Shown here one piece after another: positions 33,201 to 41,298 of a stretch of 64,000 nucleotides of DNA. Source of the DNA: Thermococcus thermotolerans (GTDB lineage Archaea > Methanobacteriota_B > Thermococci > Thermococcales > Thermococcaceae). A program made the position numbers and the translations under genes. The stretch spans positions 1,178,001 to 1,242,000 of the forward strand of contig NZ_CP102602.1 in NCBI RefSeq assembly GCF_024707485.1, given 5' to 3'. The notes below the pieces were generated by a model that worked only from the letters and a program-made list of their open reading frames with translations, ran no database searches and was not told the DNA's origin. How positions within the stretch are numbered: position 1 is the stretch's first letter; every line of letters starts with the position of its first letter.

Positions 33201-35426
33201 TCAGTCCTTTTTCTTCAGCTTGAGAACCTGCTTGGCGAACTCCTCAAGGACCTCCTTGCGCATGCCCTCGAAGAACTTTATCGAACCTGCATAACTGTGG
33301 CCGCCTCCCTCTATCCCTGCGCTCGGCAGGGCCTCCTGGAGCTTCGGGATTATCTCGTTGAGGTCGAAGCCGTAAGCTGCCATGCCGTCGGCGGCTCTCA
33401 CAACTGCAAAGTCCGGACCGTAAGCTAAAGTCAGTATCGGCGCGTCCTCACCGTACTTCTCCTTGAAGTGGTCGTGGATTAGGCCGGAGAGCTTGCCCGG
33501 GGAGGGATAAGAAAACTTCGGGGCGAAGAGCTCGATGTCTATAGTGTTGAACCTTATCCCGTTGGGCAGGACTACGCTCTTGACGTGGGGCAGTGAAGCC
33601 TTCAAAGCCTTCTCCTGCTTCTCCTTTACCTCGGGATAGATCGCGTTTATCAGCTCGCGGTGCCTCTGGAGGTTTCCAGTGAGGAGGAGTATTTCGTCTA
33701 TTACGCCGTGCCCGTCCATGAACTTCCAGTAGAAGGCCTCATGGTCTATCACCTCGGCTATCTTCTTGAGGTCATCCTCGTCGAGGCCCTTTGCCTTCTT
33801 TGCTATCTCAAGGTACTGGTAGAACTCCGGGGCCTTGCTCCTGTCGCCGGTTCCGGCTATGGCAGGCAGGTGCTTTATCCTGTCCTCAACTTCAGGGTTG
33901 ATAAACCGAGCAACTTCCGTTGCCAGCATCCCGGCGGTGAGCTCGTAGTAGCCGCGCTTTATATGGTGCGGGTTGACGTGCACATCAACGTAGTCATCGA
34001 CCTTGGCCTTATCCTCGCTCACCCATTCACGCGGGTCGTGGTGGTCTATCACAACTATTGGAACACCGTAGGCCCTTATACGTCTGTACGCCGGGATATC
34101 CTCGCTCGTTCCGCCGTTATCCACTATAACAACCAGCGGGAGTGGGTCGCCGAACTTCTCGTGATCCTCGACCATGAATATTATGTCCTTGAGCACATCC
34201 TCCAGCTCATAGAAGGGCGCCCTGCTCGGCCTCCTCTTGAAGAGCTTCCACCTGGCCCCCGAATCCGGCGAGACTTCCTCGATGAGCGGAACTATCGCAT
34301 ACTCAAGGGCTAGGCCAGAGGTGTAGCCGTCGGCATCGGCGTGGTGCCTCAAGAGGATAGGCCTGCCCTCGTATATCGCCCTGCGTATCATGAATGCCGC
34401 CTTCATTATCTTGGGCTTGAGCTTCTCTAAAACCTCGCTCTCCACCAGGAAGCCGACGTCCTGTGGCTGGGCACGCCTGTCAAGTTCCTCCTCTATACGC
34501 CTCTTCACCTCCGCCGCCTCGGGCCCCCACAGCCTGGCCATGTCGCTGACCTCAATCTGTATCTCGCCCGAGTGGAAGGCAACCTTGCCTATTATCTCGA
34601 CGACGTCACCGACGTTTACCTTCGGATATGCCCTGACACCAGGGGCCTCAAAGGCGGCCGCCCACGTTATTCCGGTTCCATCTGTTATCGTGAAGACCGT
34701 TGGGCCGCCGGTCACCTGTATCTGGGTCACCTTACCGCGAAGCCTGACCGTCTGACCTGCCACGTCCTTGCTCAGCTCTCCGATGAGAGTTACCGGGAGC
34801 TCCTTTCTGACGGTTACGGTCTTGTAGTGTTTGAGCGCCGACTCGATGAAGTCCACCTCGCCCTTATCGGGCCTAACATCGAGAACCTGGACCAGTATCT
34901 CCTCACCGGGCTTATATTCCCTGCCACCGAGAAGGTCTTTACGCCTTATTAAACCCCTTACGTGCGGATTTAACCTGACAAAGACTCCAAAGCGCTCTAC
35001 CCTGTCAATTGTCCCCTTGTAGACGTTTCCGACCTCTATGTCTTCCAGGTCGCAGGTCTTGTCCAGGATGTAGACGACCTTGTACTTCCTCATGCATTCC
35101 GAGCAGACCCATGTGGTCTCCATACCCGGCTCCCACGGTTCCTTCACTTTGCCACAGATATCGCAGGCGAGGACGCGGCCGCTTCCGCCACACGTGGGAC
35201 AGGTGTCGTAAACAGGAACCACACCCTTACCGTGGCACTCTGGACAGGGTATCTCATCCACCTCGTCCTCAACGCCGAGGTAGTCGAGATTTCTGTAGCC
35301 CTTAAGCTTGTCTCCCACTTTGAAATCAGCGGGAACGTATCCCCAGCCCTCGCAGACGGGACATTCTTTCTCGCCGGCCTTGATTTTCCCGGTTCCGTGG
35401 CACTCGGGACAGTCCTTAACCACCAT
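33201..35426 (-). CDS. DHH-family phosphoesterase/RecJ-like nuclease with zinc fingers, S1 and OB domains
   Basis: The 741-residue protein contains, in order: DnaJ-like CxxCxGxG zinc repeats (residues 5-90: DCPECHGTGK, CPVCEGWG, CPECHGKG, CPTCGGSG); an S1 domain (VGNVYKGTIDRVERFGVFV); an OB-fold (VRLRGKVTQIQVTGG); then DHH motifs (RHHADADGYTSG, VVIVDNGG, VIDHHDP). The DHHA1 C-terminus has GIEGGGHSYAG. The DHH core with metal-binding Asp/His suggests a single-strand nuclease or a phosphodiesterase. ATG 35426 follows GGGTGATGCTC. It is the second gene after an MFS transporter. The combination is known in Thermococcales, but the natural substrate is not clear. Confidence 0.9.
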   Translation of the reverse strand: MVVKDCPECHGTGKIKAGEKECPVCEGWGYVPADFKVGDKLKGYRNLDYLGVEDEVDEIPCPECHGKGVVPVYDTCPTCGGSGRVLACDICGKVKEPWEPGMETTWVCSECMRKYKVVYILDKTCDLEDIEVGNVYKGTIDRVERFGVFVRLNPHVRGLIRRKDLLGGREYKPGEEILVQVLDVRPDKGEVDFIESALKHYKTVTVRKELPVTLIGELSKDVAGQTVRLRGKVTQIQVTGGPTVFTITDGTGITWAAAFEAPGVRAYPKVNVGDVVEIIGKVAFHSGEIQIEVSDMARLWGPEAAEVKRRIEEELDRRAQPQDVGFLVESEVLEKLKPKIMKAAFMIRRAIYEGRPILLRHHADADGYTSGLALEYAIVPLIEEVSPDSGARWKLFKRRPSRAPFYELEDVLKDIIFMVEDHEKFGDPLPLVVIVDNGGTSEDIPAYRRIRAYGVPIVVIDHHDPREWVSEDKAKVDDYVDVHVNPHHIKRGYYELTAGMLATEVARFINPEVEDRIKHLPAIAGTGDRSKAPEFYQYLEIAKKAKGLDEDDLKKIAEVIDHEAFYWKFMDGHGVIDEILLLTGNLQRHRELINAIYPEVKEKQEKALKASLPHVKSVVLPNGIRFNTIDIELFAPKFSYPSPGKLSGLIHDHFKEKYGEDAPILTLAYGPDFAVVRAADGMAAYGFDLNEIIPKLQEALPSAGIEGGGHSYAGSIKFFEGMRKEVLEEFAKQVLKLKKKD

Positions 35427-35460
35427 GAGCATCACCCTAGAAACCTCTCGTCTGAGAGAC

Positions 35461-36639
35461 CTAGGCCGGCTCCGGCTTATAACCTTTTGTCTCCGCCTTA
35501 CCGAAGAAGCCCCAGAACACAACCATTGAGAGGCCGTAGAGCAGTGCGGTTATCATGAACGGCCAGGTGAGGGAGAGATCAAAGAGCCTGCCCCCTATGT
35601 ACTGACCGATTCCAAAGGTAGCAGTCCATGAGAGGTTGTTGAGGGCCATGACCGTTGAACGCTCCTCCTTTTTGAAGAAGCCCACCATAAAGGAGTTCCA
35701 GATCGGGTTGACTATGTTCATCAGGATCGTCCTTACGGTGTAGATGGCCGCGGCTATGAGGAAGGTCGGGGAGAAGGGCATCGCCGCTATGAGGATGCTT
35801 GCGCTCCCGTTGAAAGACACTATGGTTTTGACACTACCGAACCTGTCGGCTATCATCGGAAGCAGAAAGGTGCCCAGGCCCATGATAAACTGCTGGAAGG
35901 CGAACAGCCATCCGATACTCTCCAGACTCGTCCCGAAGCGCCCGTTGAACCATAGGCCAACATACGGAATTGTGACCCCAGCACCTAGGCCTATGAGCGC
36001 ACTCGGAAGTGCGAAGCGCCCTATCCTCACGAGAAGGTCCCGGTCAAGCCTCAGCTTTTTCTCTGTCTCGGCCAGAACGGACCTTACAAACAGCACCAGG
36101 AGAAACCTCAAGGGGATTATTACGAGAACCAATGCAAAGACATCCCTGTATGAGATGTATCTGGGCAGGAAGCCGGCCAGGATCAGACCGACGGCTGAGC
36201 CTATGGTCCCCATAGCAGAGGAGAGGCTGAAGAGGTAGTGCCTCTTCTCGTCGCTCACCTCGCCGCTCAGCAGTGCCATGTATGATGGGTTTTCAAAGGC
36301 CATGCCGATGCCCACAAGAACGCCGCCGAGGGTCAGAAGGAGTATCGTGGGGTAGGTCACCTGAACCAGCCTGCCGAGGAACATCAGGGAAACGCCCAGG
36401 AGAACCGCTTTTTTATAGCCCATCTTCGTACCGAGGGGGCCGGAAAACAGGAGAACGCTGGCCTGGGCTATGGTGGACATGGAGAAGACTATCCCGATGT
36501 CGGTGTAGCTGAAGCCGAGCGACCTCAGGTAAAACGGGAAGATGAACCACGCTATGTTGCCCCCGAGCCAGGAGATGAATGAGTATGCGACGAGCAACCA
36601 TGCATCCTTACTGAATCCCCTGTAGTTCTGCAGCGACAT
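35461..36639 (-). CDS. MFS transporter
   Basis: The 392-residue protein has about 12 membrane segments. The first cytoplasmic loop reads FSGPLGTKMGYKKAVLLGVS, and the matching second-half loop is LLPMIADRFGSVKTIVSF. No substrate hint is visible. ATG 36639 lies about 25 bases after a TATA element at 36662-36670 on the minus strand, so the message may be leaderless. The DHH gene follows after 34 bases. Confidence 0.87.
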   Translation of the reverse strand: MSLQNYRGFSKDAWLLVAYSFISWLGGNIAWFIFPFYLRSLGFSYTDIGIVFSMSTIAQASVLLFSGPLGTKMGYKKAVLLGVSLMFLGRLVQVTYPTILLLTLGGVLVGIGMAFENPSYMALLSGEVSDEKRHYLFSLSSAMGTIGSAVGLILAGFLPRYISYRDVFALVLVIIPLRFLLVLFVRSVLAETEKKLRLDRDLLVRIGRFALPSALIGLGAGVTIPYVGLWFNGRFGTSLESIGWLFAFQQFIMGLGTFLLPMIADRFGSVKTIVSFNGSASILIAAMPFSPTFLIAAAIYTVRTILMNIVNPIWNSFMVGFFKKEERSTVMALNNLSWTATFGIGQYIGGRLFDLSLTWPFMITALLYGLSMVVFWGFFGKAETKGYKPEPA

Positions 36640-36661
36640 GAACGTTCAGACCGCTGTCGAG

Positions 36662-36670
36662 TATATAAAC
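36662..36670 (-). promoter_or_regulatory. TATA box of MFS-DHH unit
   Basis: The minus-strand sequence gtttatata lies so close to ATG 36639 that the transcript probably starts at or within a few bases of the codon. Confidence 0.5.
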
Positions 36671-36802
36671 TTACCTCCTATCCAACCGAAAAGTTTATTA
36701 AAAAAACAAACGATTACTCAGCGTTTAAATCAAAAATACGGCTTATTCCTTGCTCGAATCAAAGGGCGTAAAATTAGAAAAACATGATGATAAAATAAGA
36801 TT

Positions 36803-38269
36803 TCACATTTCTTCCATGAACTTCTCGACAGCCAGTCTCGTCTCGGCGTACGTCTTTCCTGCGAGGATTATGACCTTGTAGTTCTGGTTGTTCGGGTTCT
36901 TGAGCTCCTTTATCACATACCCCTTCTGCTCTATCTCGGACTTGATGGCATCGACGGTATCCTTTCCGTAGGCCTGCTCCAAAAGCGCCCAGGCCTTATT
37001 GCTCACCCATCCCCCGACTATTATGACGTTCTTGTCAGCTGGAAAGTCCTTGAGCTGGGTGTCCTCGATTATGAACTTGTAGACGTCATCAGTCGCCTCA
37101 ATCTTGGGCGCGGTTATGGAGACCTTCTTGGTCACCGAGGCAACACGGATGAAGCGGTAGCCCTCGATCCCGACTATCTCACCGTCATTGTTCTTTGTGA
37201 AGACGGGGACTATCTCAAGGCCCCAGTTAGTGGGCAACTTAAGCGTTGCCCCTTCGCCGATGAAGACCCTCTTGAAACCGGCGCTTTCGTTGACGTGAAG
37301 GTAGAGGACGTAGAGATTGTTACTCGGGTCTATGTCCCAGACCCACTGGCCACTGTAAACGTCACCGTCCTGGTACTGCTTGACCTTCTCGTAGTACCAG
37401 TAGTTGTAGGTGACCATGAGGGTTCCGCCGACACCAACGAAGAAATCGGTGGGTGCAAAGAGGAACAGCTCCTTAACGCCCCTCTCAAGGAGTTCGGTGA
37501 TTCTGACAGATGGGTACGTGCTGAAGGTCTCGAAATCCTCGTTCCCGTTTGCATCAACGTACATGATGTAGTAGCTCCCCTTCTCCATAGTCTTCTGTTT
37601 TATCATACCGCTCGGATAGATTAGGTCAATGAGCATTTCCTCCTGGTTTATGTTTATGTCCACGAACTTCATGCTCCAGCTTCCAACAGACAAGCTCTCG
37701 CCGAGGGAGCTTGAGGTGGAGTCAACCTCGGTGTAGGCATAGAAGTACATCGTGTCCTTTCCGTCAACGGTTGTGGCAACAACCTTGTAGTCACCGCCGA
37801 TGTCGAGAGGGGTCGTGTTCTCGTTGAATATTATCTCCACGCTCCTGTCGGTGAACTCGGCAGCCTTTTTAGTGGAGTTGAAATCGAGGCGCGAGAAGTT
37901 GACCTGGATGACTACCCCATGTCCAACCGGCTCGTCGCCAACGTTAACCCCGACATCGGGCATGTCGCGGGAGTTGAGCTTATAGGTCTGGTTCTCATCG
38001 GGAATGAGCACGCTGTGGTACTCAACCGGTATGGAGACGGTTTTCGTGTACGTTCCCTGAGAAACGCCCTGGAGGACAAGAAAAGCACCGAGTCTCGAAC
38101 CCGTTATGGCGTCCTCACCTATGTGAAGCGGCACTCCATTGACTATCTTGGTCGTGGGCAGAACTATTACCGTGTTGGAGGAATTGATTCCCGTAACCGC
38201 TGCGTTAATCGGCGTAAGGAGCAGGCCCAGAACTATCAGGCCCATAAACAGAGCCAAAGCCCTTTTCAT
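36803..38269 (-). CDS. S-layer-type cell-surface protein
   Basis: The 488-residue protein has a signal peptide (KRALALFMGLIVLGLLLTPI, cleavage near NAAVTG). A long beta-rich body has several N-glycosylation sites, and the C-terminal module (about the last 80 residues, NVIIVGGWVSNKAWALLEQA) is typical of Thermococcales S-layer proteins. It probably belongs to the cell envelope lattice or a related surface protein; it is shorter than the main S-layer proteins I know from this order. ATG 38269 follows GGTGATAAACG. It shares a TATA element with the divergent gene. Confidence 0.85.
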   Translation of the reverse strand: MKRALALFMGLIVLGLLLTPINAAVTGINSSNTVIVLPTTKIVNGVPLHIGEDAITGSRLGAFLVLQGVSQGTYTKTVSIPVEYHSVLIPDENQTYKLNSRDMPDVGVNVGDEPVGHGVVIQVNFSRLDFNSTKKAAEFTDRSVEIIFNENTTPLDIGGDYKVVATTVDGKDTMYFYAYTEVDSTSSSLGESLSVGSWSMKFVDININQEEMLIDLIYPSGMIKQKTMEKGSYYIMYVDANGNEDFETFSTYPSVRITELLERGVKELFLFAPTDFFVGVGGTLMVTYNYWYYEKVKQYQDGDVYSGQWVWDIDPSNNLYVLYLHVNESAGFKRVFIGEGATLKLPTNWGLEIVPVFTKNNDGEIVGIEGYRFIRVASVTKKVSITAPKIEATDDVYKFIIEDTQLKDFPADKNVIIVGGWVSNKAWALLEQAYGKDTVDAIKSEIEQKGYVIKELKNPNNQNYKVIILAGKTYAETRLAVEKFMEEM

Positions 38270-38300
38270 CGTTTATCACCGATTTAAAGTGCATCTCAAC

Positions 38301-38310
38301 CTTTATAACC
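38301..38310. promoter_or_regulatory. Shared divergent TATA box (S-layer protein / DUF2391 gene)
   Basis: The plus strand reads ctttataacc and the minus strand ggttataaag. It lies about 32 bases from ATG 38269 on the minus strand and 24 bases from ATG 38334 on the plus strand, which would make the plus-strand transcript leaderless. Confidence 0.5.
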
Positions 38311-38333
38311 TTTCCCCGGAACTCATTTCTGCG

Positions 38334-38873
38334 ATGATGAGTGAATCCAATGCTGACCGGATGATGAACCCCGAACCTGAGCACCGGATTGAAAACGAAA
38401 GGCGAACCAAAATGGAGAAACAGCTTGAAGAGCTTTACTCCAGCATCGAGGAGCTGAAAAGAGAGAATGAGAGGAGGAAAGCCCCAGATCAGCTCGGATG
38501 GGACGACATCGCTCAGGAGATCATTGGAGCGGTCACCTTTGCCCTCCCGTTTCTCTTCACGGCGGAGCTGTGGGAGATAGCCAAGGACATCTCGATTGAA
38601 CGCTCCCTTCTGGTATTCCTAATGACCCTTGGCGTTGCGTACCTGTTCATTGTCAAATCCGGAATAGGAAATCTAGAAAGAGAGAAGCTGTTTCACGTGC
38701 CAAAGAGGCTCCTTACTGTTACGGGAATAGCCTACATAATCTCCGCCGGGTTGATATATCTCTACGGAATAAACAGCCTGGCCGACTTCACGGCAGGACA
38801 GTACCTCAACGCTACCATACTCATAAGCACCTTCGCCGTGATAGGCGCAATAACCGTTGACATGGTGAAGTGA
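38334..38873 (+). CDS. DUF2391-like membrane protein
   Basis: The 179-residue protein has a charged N-terminal helix (about residues 15-50, coiled-coil-like, KMEKQLEELYSSIEELKREN). Four membrane segments follow (about 62-80, 88-105, 124-141, 155-175). It matches the pattern of the DUF2391 family of archaeal membrane proteins; function unknown. Starts at 38334 or 38337 are both possible; the TATA position suggests a leaderless start. Its stop is directly adjacent to the next ATG, so the TOPRIM-like protein is probably co-translated. Confidence 0.75.
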   Translation: MMSESNADRMMNPEPEHRIENERRTKMEKQLEELYSSIEELKRENERRKAPDQLGWDDIAQEIIGAVTFALPFLFTAELWEIAKDISIERSLLVFLMTLGVAYLFIVKSGIGNLEREKLFHVPKRLLTVTGIAYIISAGLIYLYGINSLADFTAGQYLNATILISTFAVIGAITVDMVK

Positions 38874-39908
38874 ATGAGGCTCGTAACGGGAAAAAGGTGG
38901 GAAGCGTTCGCGGATGAAAAATCCATACTCTTCCCGGAGTACAGGAGGAACCGCGATGAACTCATTGACTTCGTTGATTCCCTGACAGGAGAAGAGACCG
39001 TAGTTACGGCGAGCCTTGAACTCATCGATTTAATCGCCTGGAAGTTCCGGAGGGGCGAGGAAAACGTCCTGGTATATTCTGACACCGGAAAGAGCCTCAC
39101 CCTCAAAGAGGTCTATGAGCTGAGGAAGTACCTCGACTTCGACGTCCGCGGTGGCTTCTCCGGGGAGATGGCCGAGACAAGCGTCCTCTTCGTCGAGGGC
39201 AAGACCGATTCCAAATTCTTCAAGGCGGTCTTCAAGAAGCTCTTCGAGTTCAAGGAGAGCAGGGAAGCCCCATACAGCCTGAGGTTCATCGAGCGCGTCT
39301 TCGAGCGTGACAACTTCGACCTGCTGAAAAGGGAGGAGGACGGGAGGTACGTGGCAGTCATACCGAGCGAAGGAAACTCCGGTGTCATAAGAAACCTCGG
39401 GAACTTCCTGAAGGCCATGGATGTATTCGACTTCCGGGTTGAGAGAATTGGAGTCGCCATCGACACCGACGAGGACAGAGACGCGGCTCTAGCCTCTATA
39501 ACCGGAAAGCTCTCCGGTTTCGAGCACAGGAAAACATCCATGGGCTACCTCGTAGGAAAAACCGAGGTGGTTCCGCTGATAATCGGCCTGCCGTTCGAGG
39601 ACGATATCATCGAATGGAAGAAGCCGACCGTCGAGGACTTGATGCTCCACCTCATAGCGAGGGAGGGCCTTTTGGAGAGGATAAAGCCGGGGCTCAGGGC
39701 ATTAAACGAGAGCCTCGGAAGGAAGCTCAAGCCCAAAGAGGTTATGTACCTCGCCCTTTCCGCCTACGGCCACTGGGGCAACCTTGAGGGCTTCTACGAG
39801 CTGTTCGTCATGCGCTCACGCTTCAGAAACTTAAAGGCAGTCCTGAGGGAAGCAGGCCTCATGAGGGGGCTCATTTATCTTGCGGGAAGGGAGAATGAAA
39901 GGCGTTGA
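38874..39908 (+). CDS. DUF3226-type TOPRIM-domain protein
   Basis: The 344-residue protein contains TOPRIM-like motifs: the Glu in VLFVEGKTDSKFFKAVF near residue 107 and the Asp pair in VAIDTDEDRDAALASITGK. Between them lies SEGNSGVIRNLGNFLKAM. This pattern is that of the DUF3226 family, related to OLD-type nucleases and primases, so a metal-dependent nucleic-acid enzyme is likely. ATG 38874 directly follows the stop of the membrane gene. It could be a membrane-linked nuclease pair, but this is an inference. Confidence 0.8.
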   Translation: MRLVTGKRWEAFADEKSILFPEYRRNRDELIDFVDSLTGEETVVTASLELIDLIAWKFRRGEENVLVYSDTGKSLTLKEVYELRKYLDFDVRGGFSGEMAETSVLFVEGKTDSKFFKAVFKKLFEFKESREAPYSLRFIERVFERDNFDLLKREEDGRYVAVIPSEGNSGVIRNLGNFLKAMDVFDFRVERIGVAIDTDEDRDAALASITGKLSGFEHRKTSMGYLVGKTEVVPLIIGLPFEDDIIEWKKPTVEDLMLHLIAREGLLERIKPGLRALNESLGRKLKPKEVMYLALSAYGHWGNLEGFYELFVMRSRFRNLKAVLREAGLMRGLIYLAGRENERR

Positions 39909-39948
39909 ATTTTTATTTCTCCCTGTTCAAACCGAGATGGTGGTGAAG

Positions 39949-40650
39949 GTGAAGCTCGTTTCATTCGACGTCTGGAACACTCTCCTCGACATCAACGTCA
40001 TGCTAGATATAATGGCGGTAGAGCTCTCCAAGCTGATGGGAACGTGCCTGGTAGACGTCGTCGAGGGGATGATGCTTACCCGCGAGAGAATAAAGCGAAT
40101 GAGGGCCAAAACCGCAGGGAATCCAGCCAGGGCACTCGAAGAGAGCCAGGAGTTGCTGGCGGAGCTTTTGGGCACGGACGTTGAGCTCGTGAAAAGGGCC
40201 GCTGCGAGGGCCGTCCTGAAGGTCGGCGACGATATAGTCCTTCCGGGGGCAAAGGAAGCCCTTGAAGGCGTTAAGAGAAAGGGCCTGAAGGTCACCGTGA
40301 CTGGCAACGTGATGTTCTGGCCGGGTTCATACACTCGTCTCTTGCTCGAAAGGTTCGGGCTGATGAACTACATCGACAAGACCTTCTTCGCCGACGAGGT
40401 TCTCGCCTACAAGCCGATGCCGGAAATGTTCAGAAAACCGCTGGGGGTCTTTGGGATCGAGCCGGACGAGGCGATTCACATAGGCGACACCTACGCCGAG
40501 GACTTTGAGGGTGCGCTGAGAACCGGCCTCTGGGCGGTCTGGATAAATCCCGAGGCCGAAGAGGTCAGGAAAATCCACGAGAGGGGCTTTGAGGTTCCCG
40601 ACGTTGAGGGGATTTTGGAGGTACTTGAGAGGATAGAAAAGAAAGGTTAA
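39949..40650 (+). CDS. HAD-superfamily hydrolase
   Basis: The 233-residue protein has the HAD motif I in VSFDVWNTLL (nucleophile Asp8), a threonine in VTVTGNV for motif II, the lysine in AYKPMPEMF and the metal-binding HIGDTYAEDFEGA (motif IV). A helical cap lies between the first two motifs. It is a phosphatase of unknown substrate. GTG 39949 was chosen (GGTGGTGAAG before it); ATG 39937 is an in-frame alternative. Its stop overlaps the convergent vapC gene by four bases. Confidence 0.88.
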   Translation: MKLVSFDVWNTLLDINVMLDIMAVELSKLMGTCLVDVVEGMMLTRERIKRMRAKTAGNPARALEESQELLAELLGTDVELVKRAAARAVLKVGDDIVLPGAKEALEGVKRKGLKVTVTGNVMFWPGSYTRLLLERFGLMNYIDKTFFADEVLAYKPMPEMFRKPLGVFGIEPDEAIHIGDTYAEDFEGALRTGLWAVWINPEAEEVRKIHERGFEVPDVEGILEVLERIEKKG

Positions 40651-41039
40651 CGAAGGAGCTTGGCATTTACATAATTTTTGGCGGCTAGATACTGTTTCTC
40701 GTCCGCAGTCAGAAATTCCGCGTTCAGCGCCTCGGCCAGGGCTATGTAAAGGGCGTCGTAGATTGTAATTCCTTCATTCAGGCCGATTTCCAGCCCCCTC
40801 TCGAAGAAGTTGTGCGCCTCAAAGAGTGTTATCGAACTCCCTAACGTCTTAAGAACGATTACCTTAACCTTTCCCTGCTCAATGAGTAGCTCTCCGAGTC
40901 GCACTGCCTTCCAGATTGCGTTCATGCCCTCAACGAGTGCATAGTCGAGCGTTGCCACGTGTGGCTCCGTTGGTACTTCTTCCCAACCCGGCTCCTGCAA
41001 AACGACTTTCACAAGGGCTGAGGCATCAATGACTATCAC
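40647..41039 (-). CDS. vapC: VapC-type PIN-domain toxin
   Basis: The 130-residue PIN-domain protein has acidic metal ligands in VIDASALVKVV (Asp5), LVEGMNAIWK (Glu near 38), ITIYDALYIALA and FLTADEKQYLA. Such RNases cut tRNA or mRNA when free of antitoxin. The start overlaps the end of the vapB gene by 14 bases, the classic arrangement of a toxin-antitoxin pair. The stop overlaps the HAD gene's stop. Intact in length. Confidence 0.92.
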   Translation of the reverse strand: MIVIDASALVKVVLQEPGWEEVPTEPHVATLDYALVEGMNAIWKAVRLGELLIEQGKVKVIVLKTLGSSITLFEAHNFFERGLEIGLNEGITIYDALYIALAEALNAEFLTADEKQYLAAKNYVNAKLLR

Positions 41040-41247
41040 GGTCCTCCCTCACGGACTTCGCTGCGAAACCCCTGCTCACGCTTCCGCTGGCCTTTGCAAG
41101 CTCTAAGGCTTCCTGTATTCGTCTCTTTCTTTCTATCTCATCTATGCGCTTCCTTATGAACTCCCTTATCTCCTCGCTCCAGTTGATGTTGAGCTCCTTC
41201 ATCTTGAGCTTCAGCTCGTCGGGAACGCGGACGGTAACGATGGCCAT
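41026..41247 (-). CDS. vapB: VapB-type ribbon-helix-helix antitoxin
   Basis: The 73-residue protein begins AIVTVRVPDELKLKMKELNI followed by NWSEEIREFI, a ribbon-helix-helix DNA-binding domain. The C-terminal charged arm (EALELAKASGSVSRG) would wrap the toxin. ATG 41247 follows GAGGTGTATTAC. It acts as antitoxin to the overlapping vapC and probably represses the operon. Confidence 0.9.
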   Translation of the reverse strand: MAIVTVRVPDELKLKMKELNINWSEEIREFIRKRIDEIERKRRIQEALELAKASGSVSRGFAAKSVREDRDSH

Positions 41248-41298
41248 GTAATACACCTCGAAACACAGTTTGTAATGCAAAGATAAAAGGGTTTCGGG

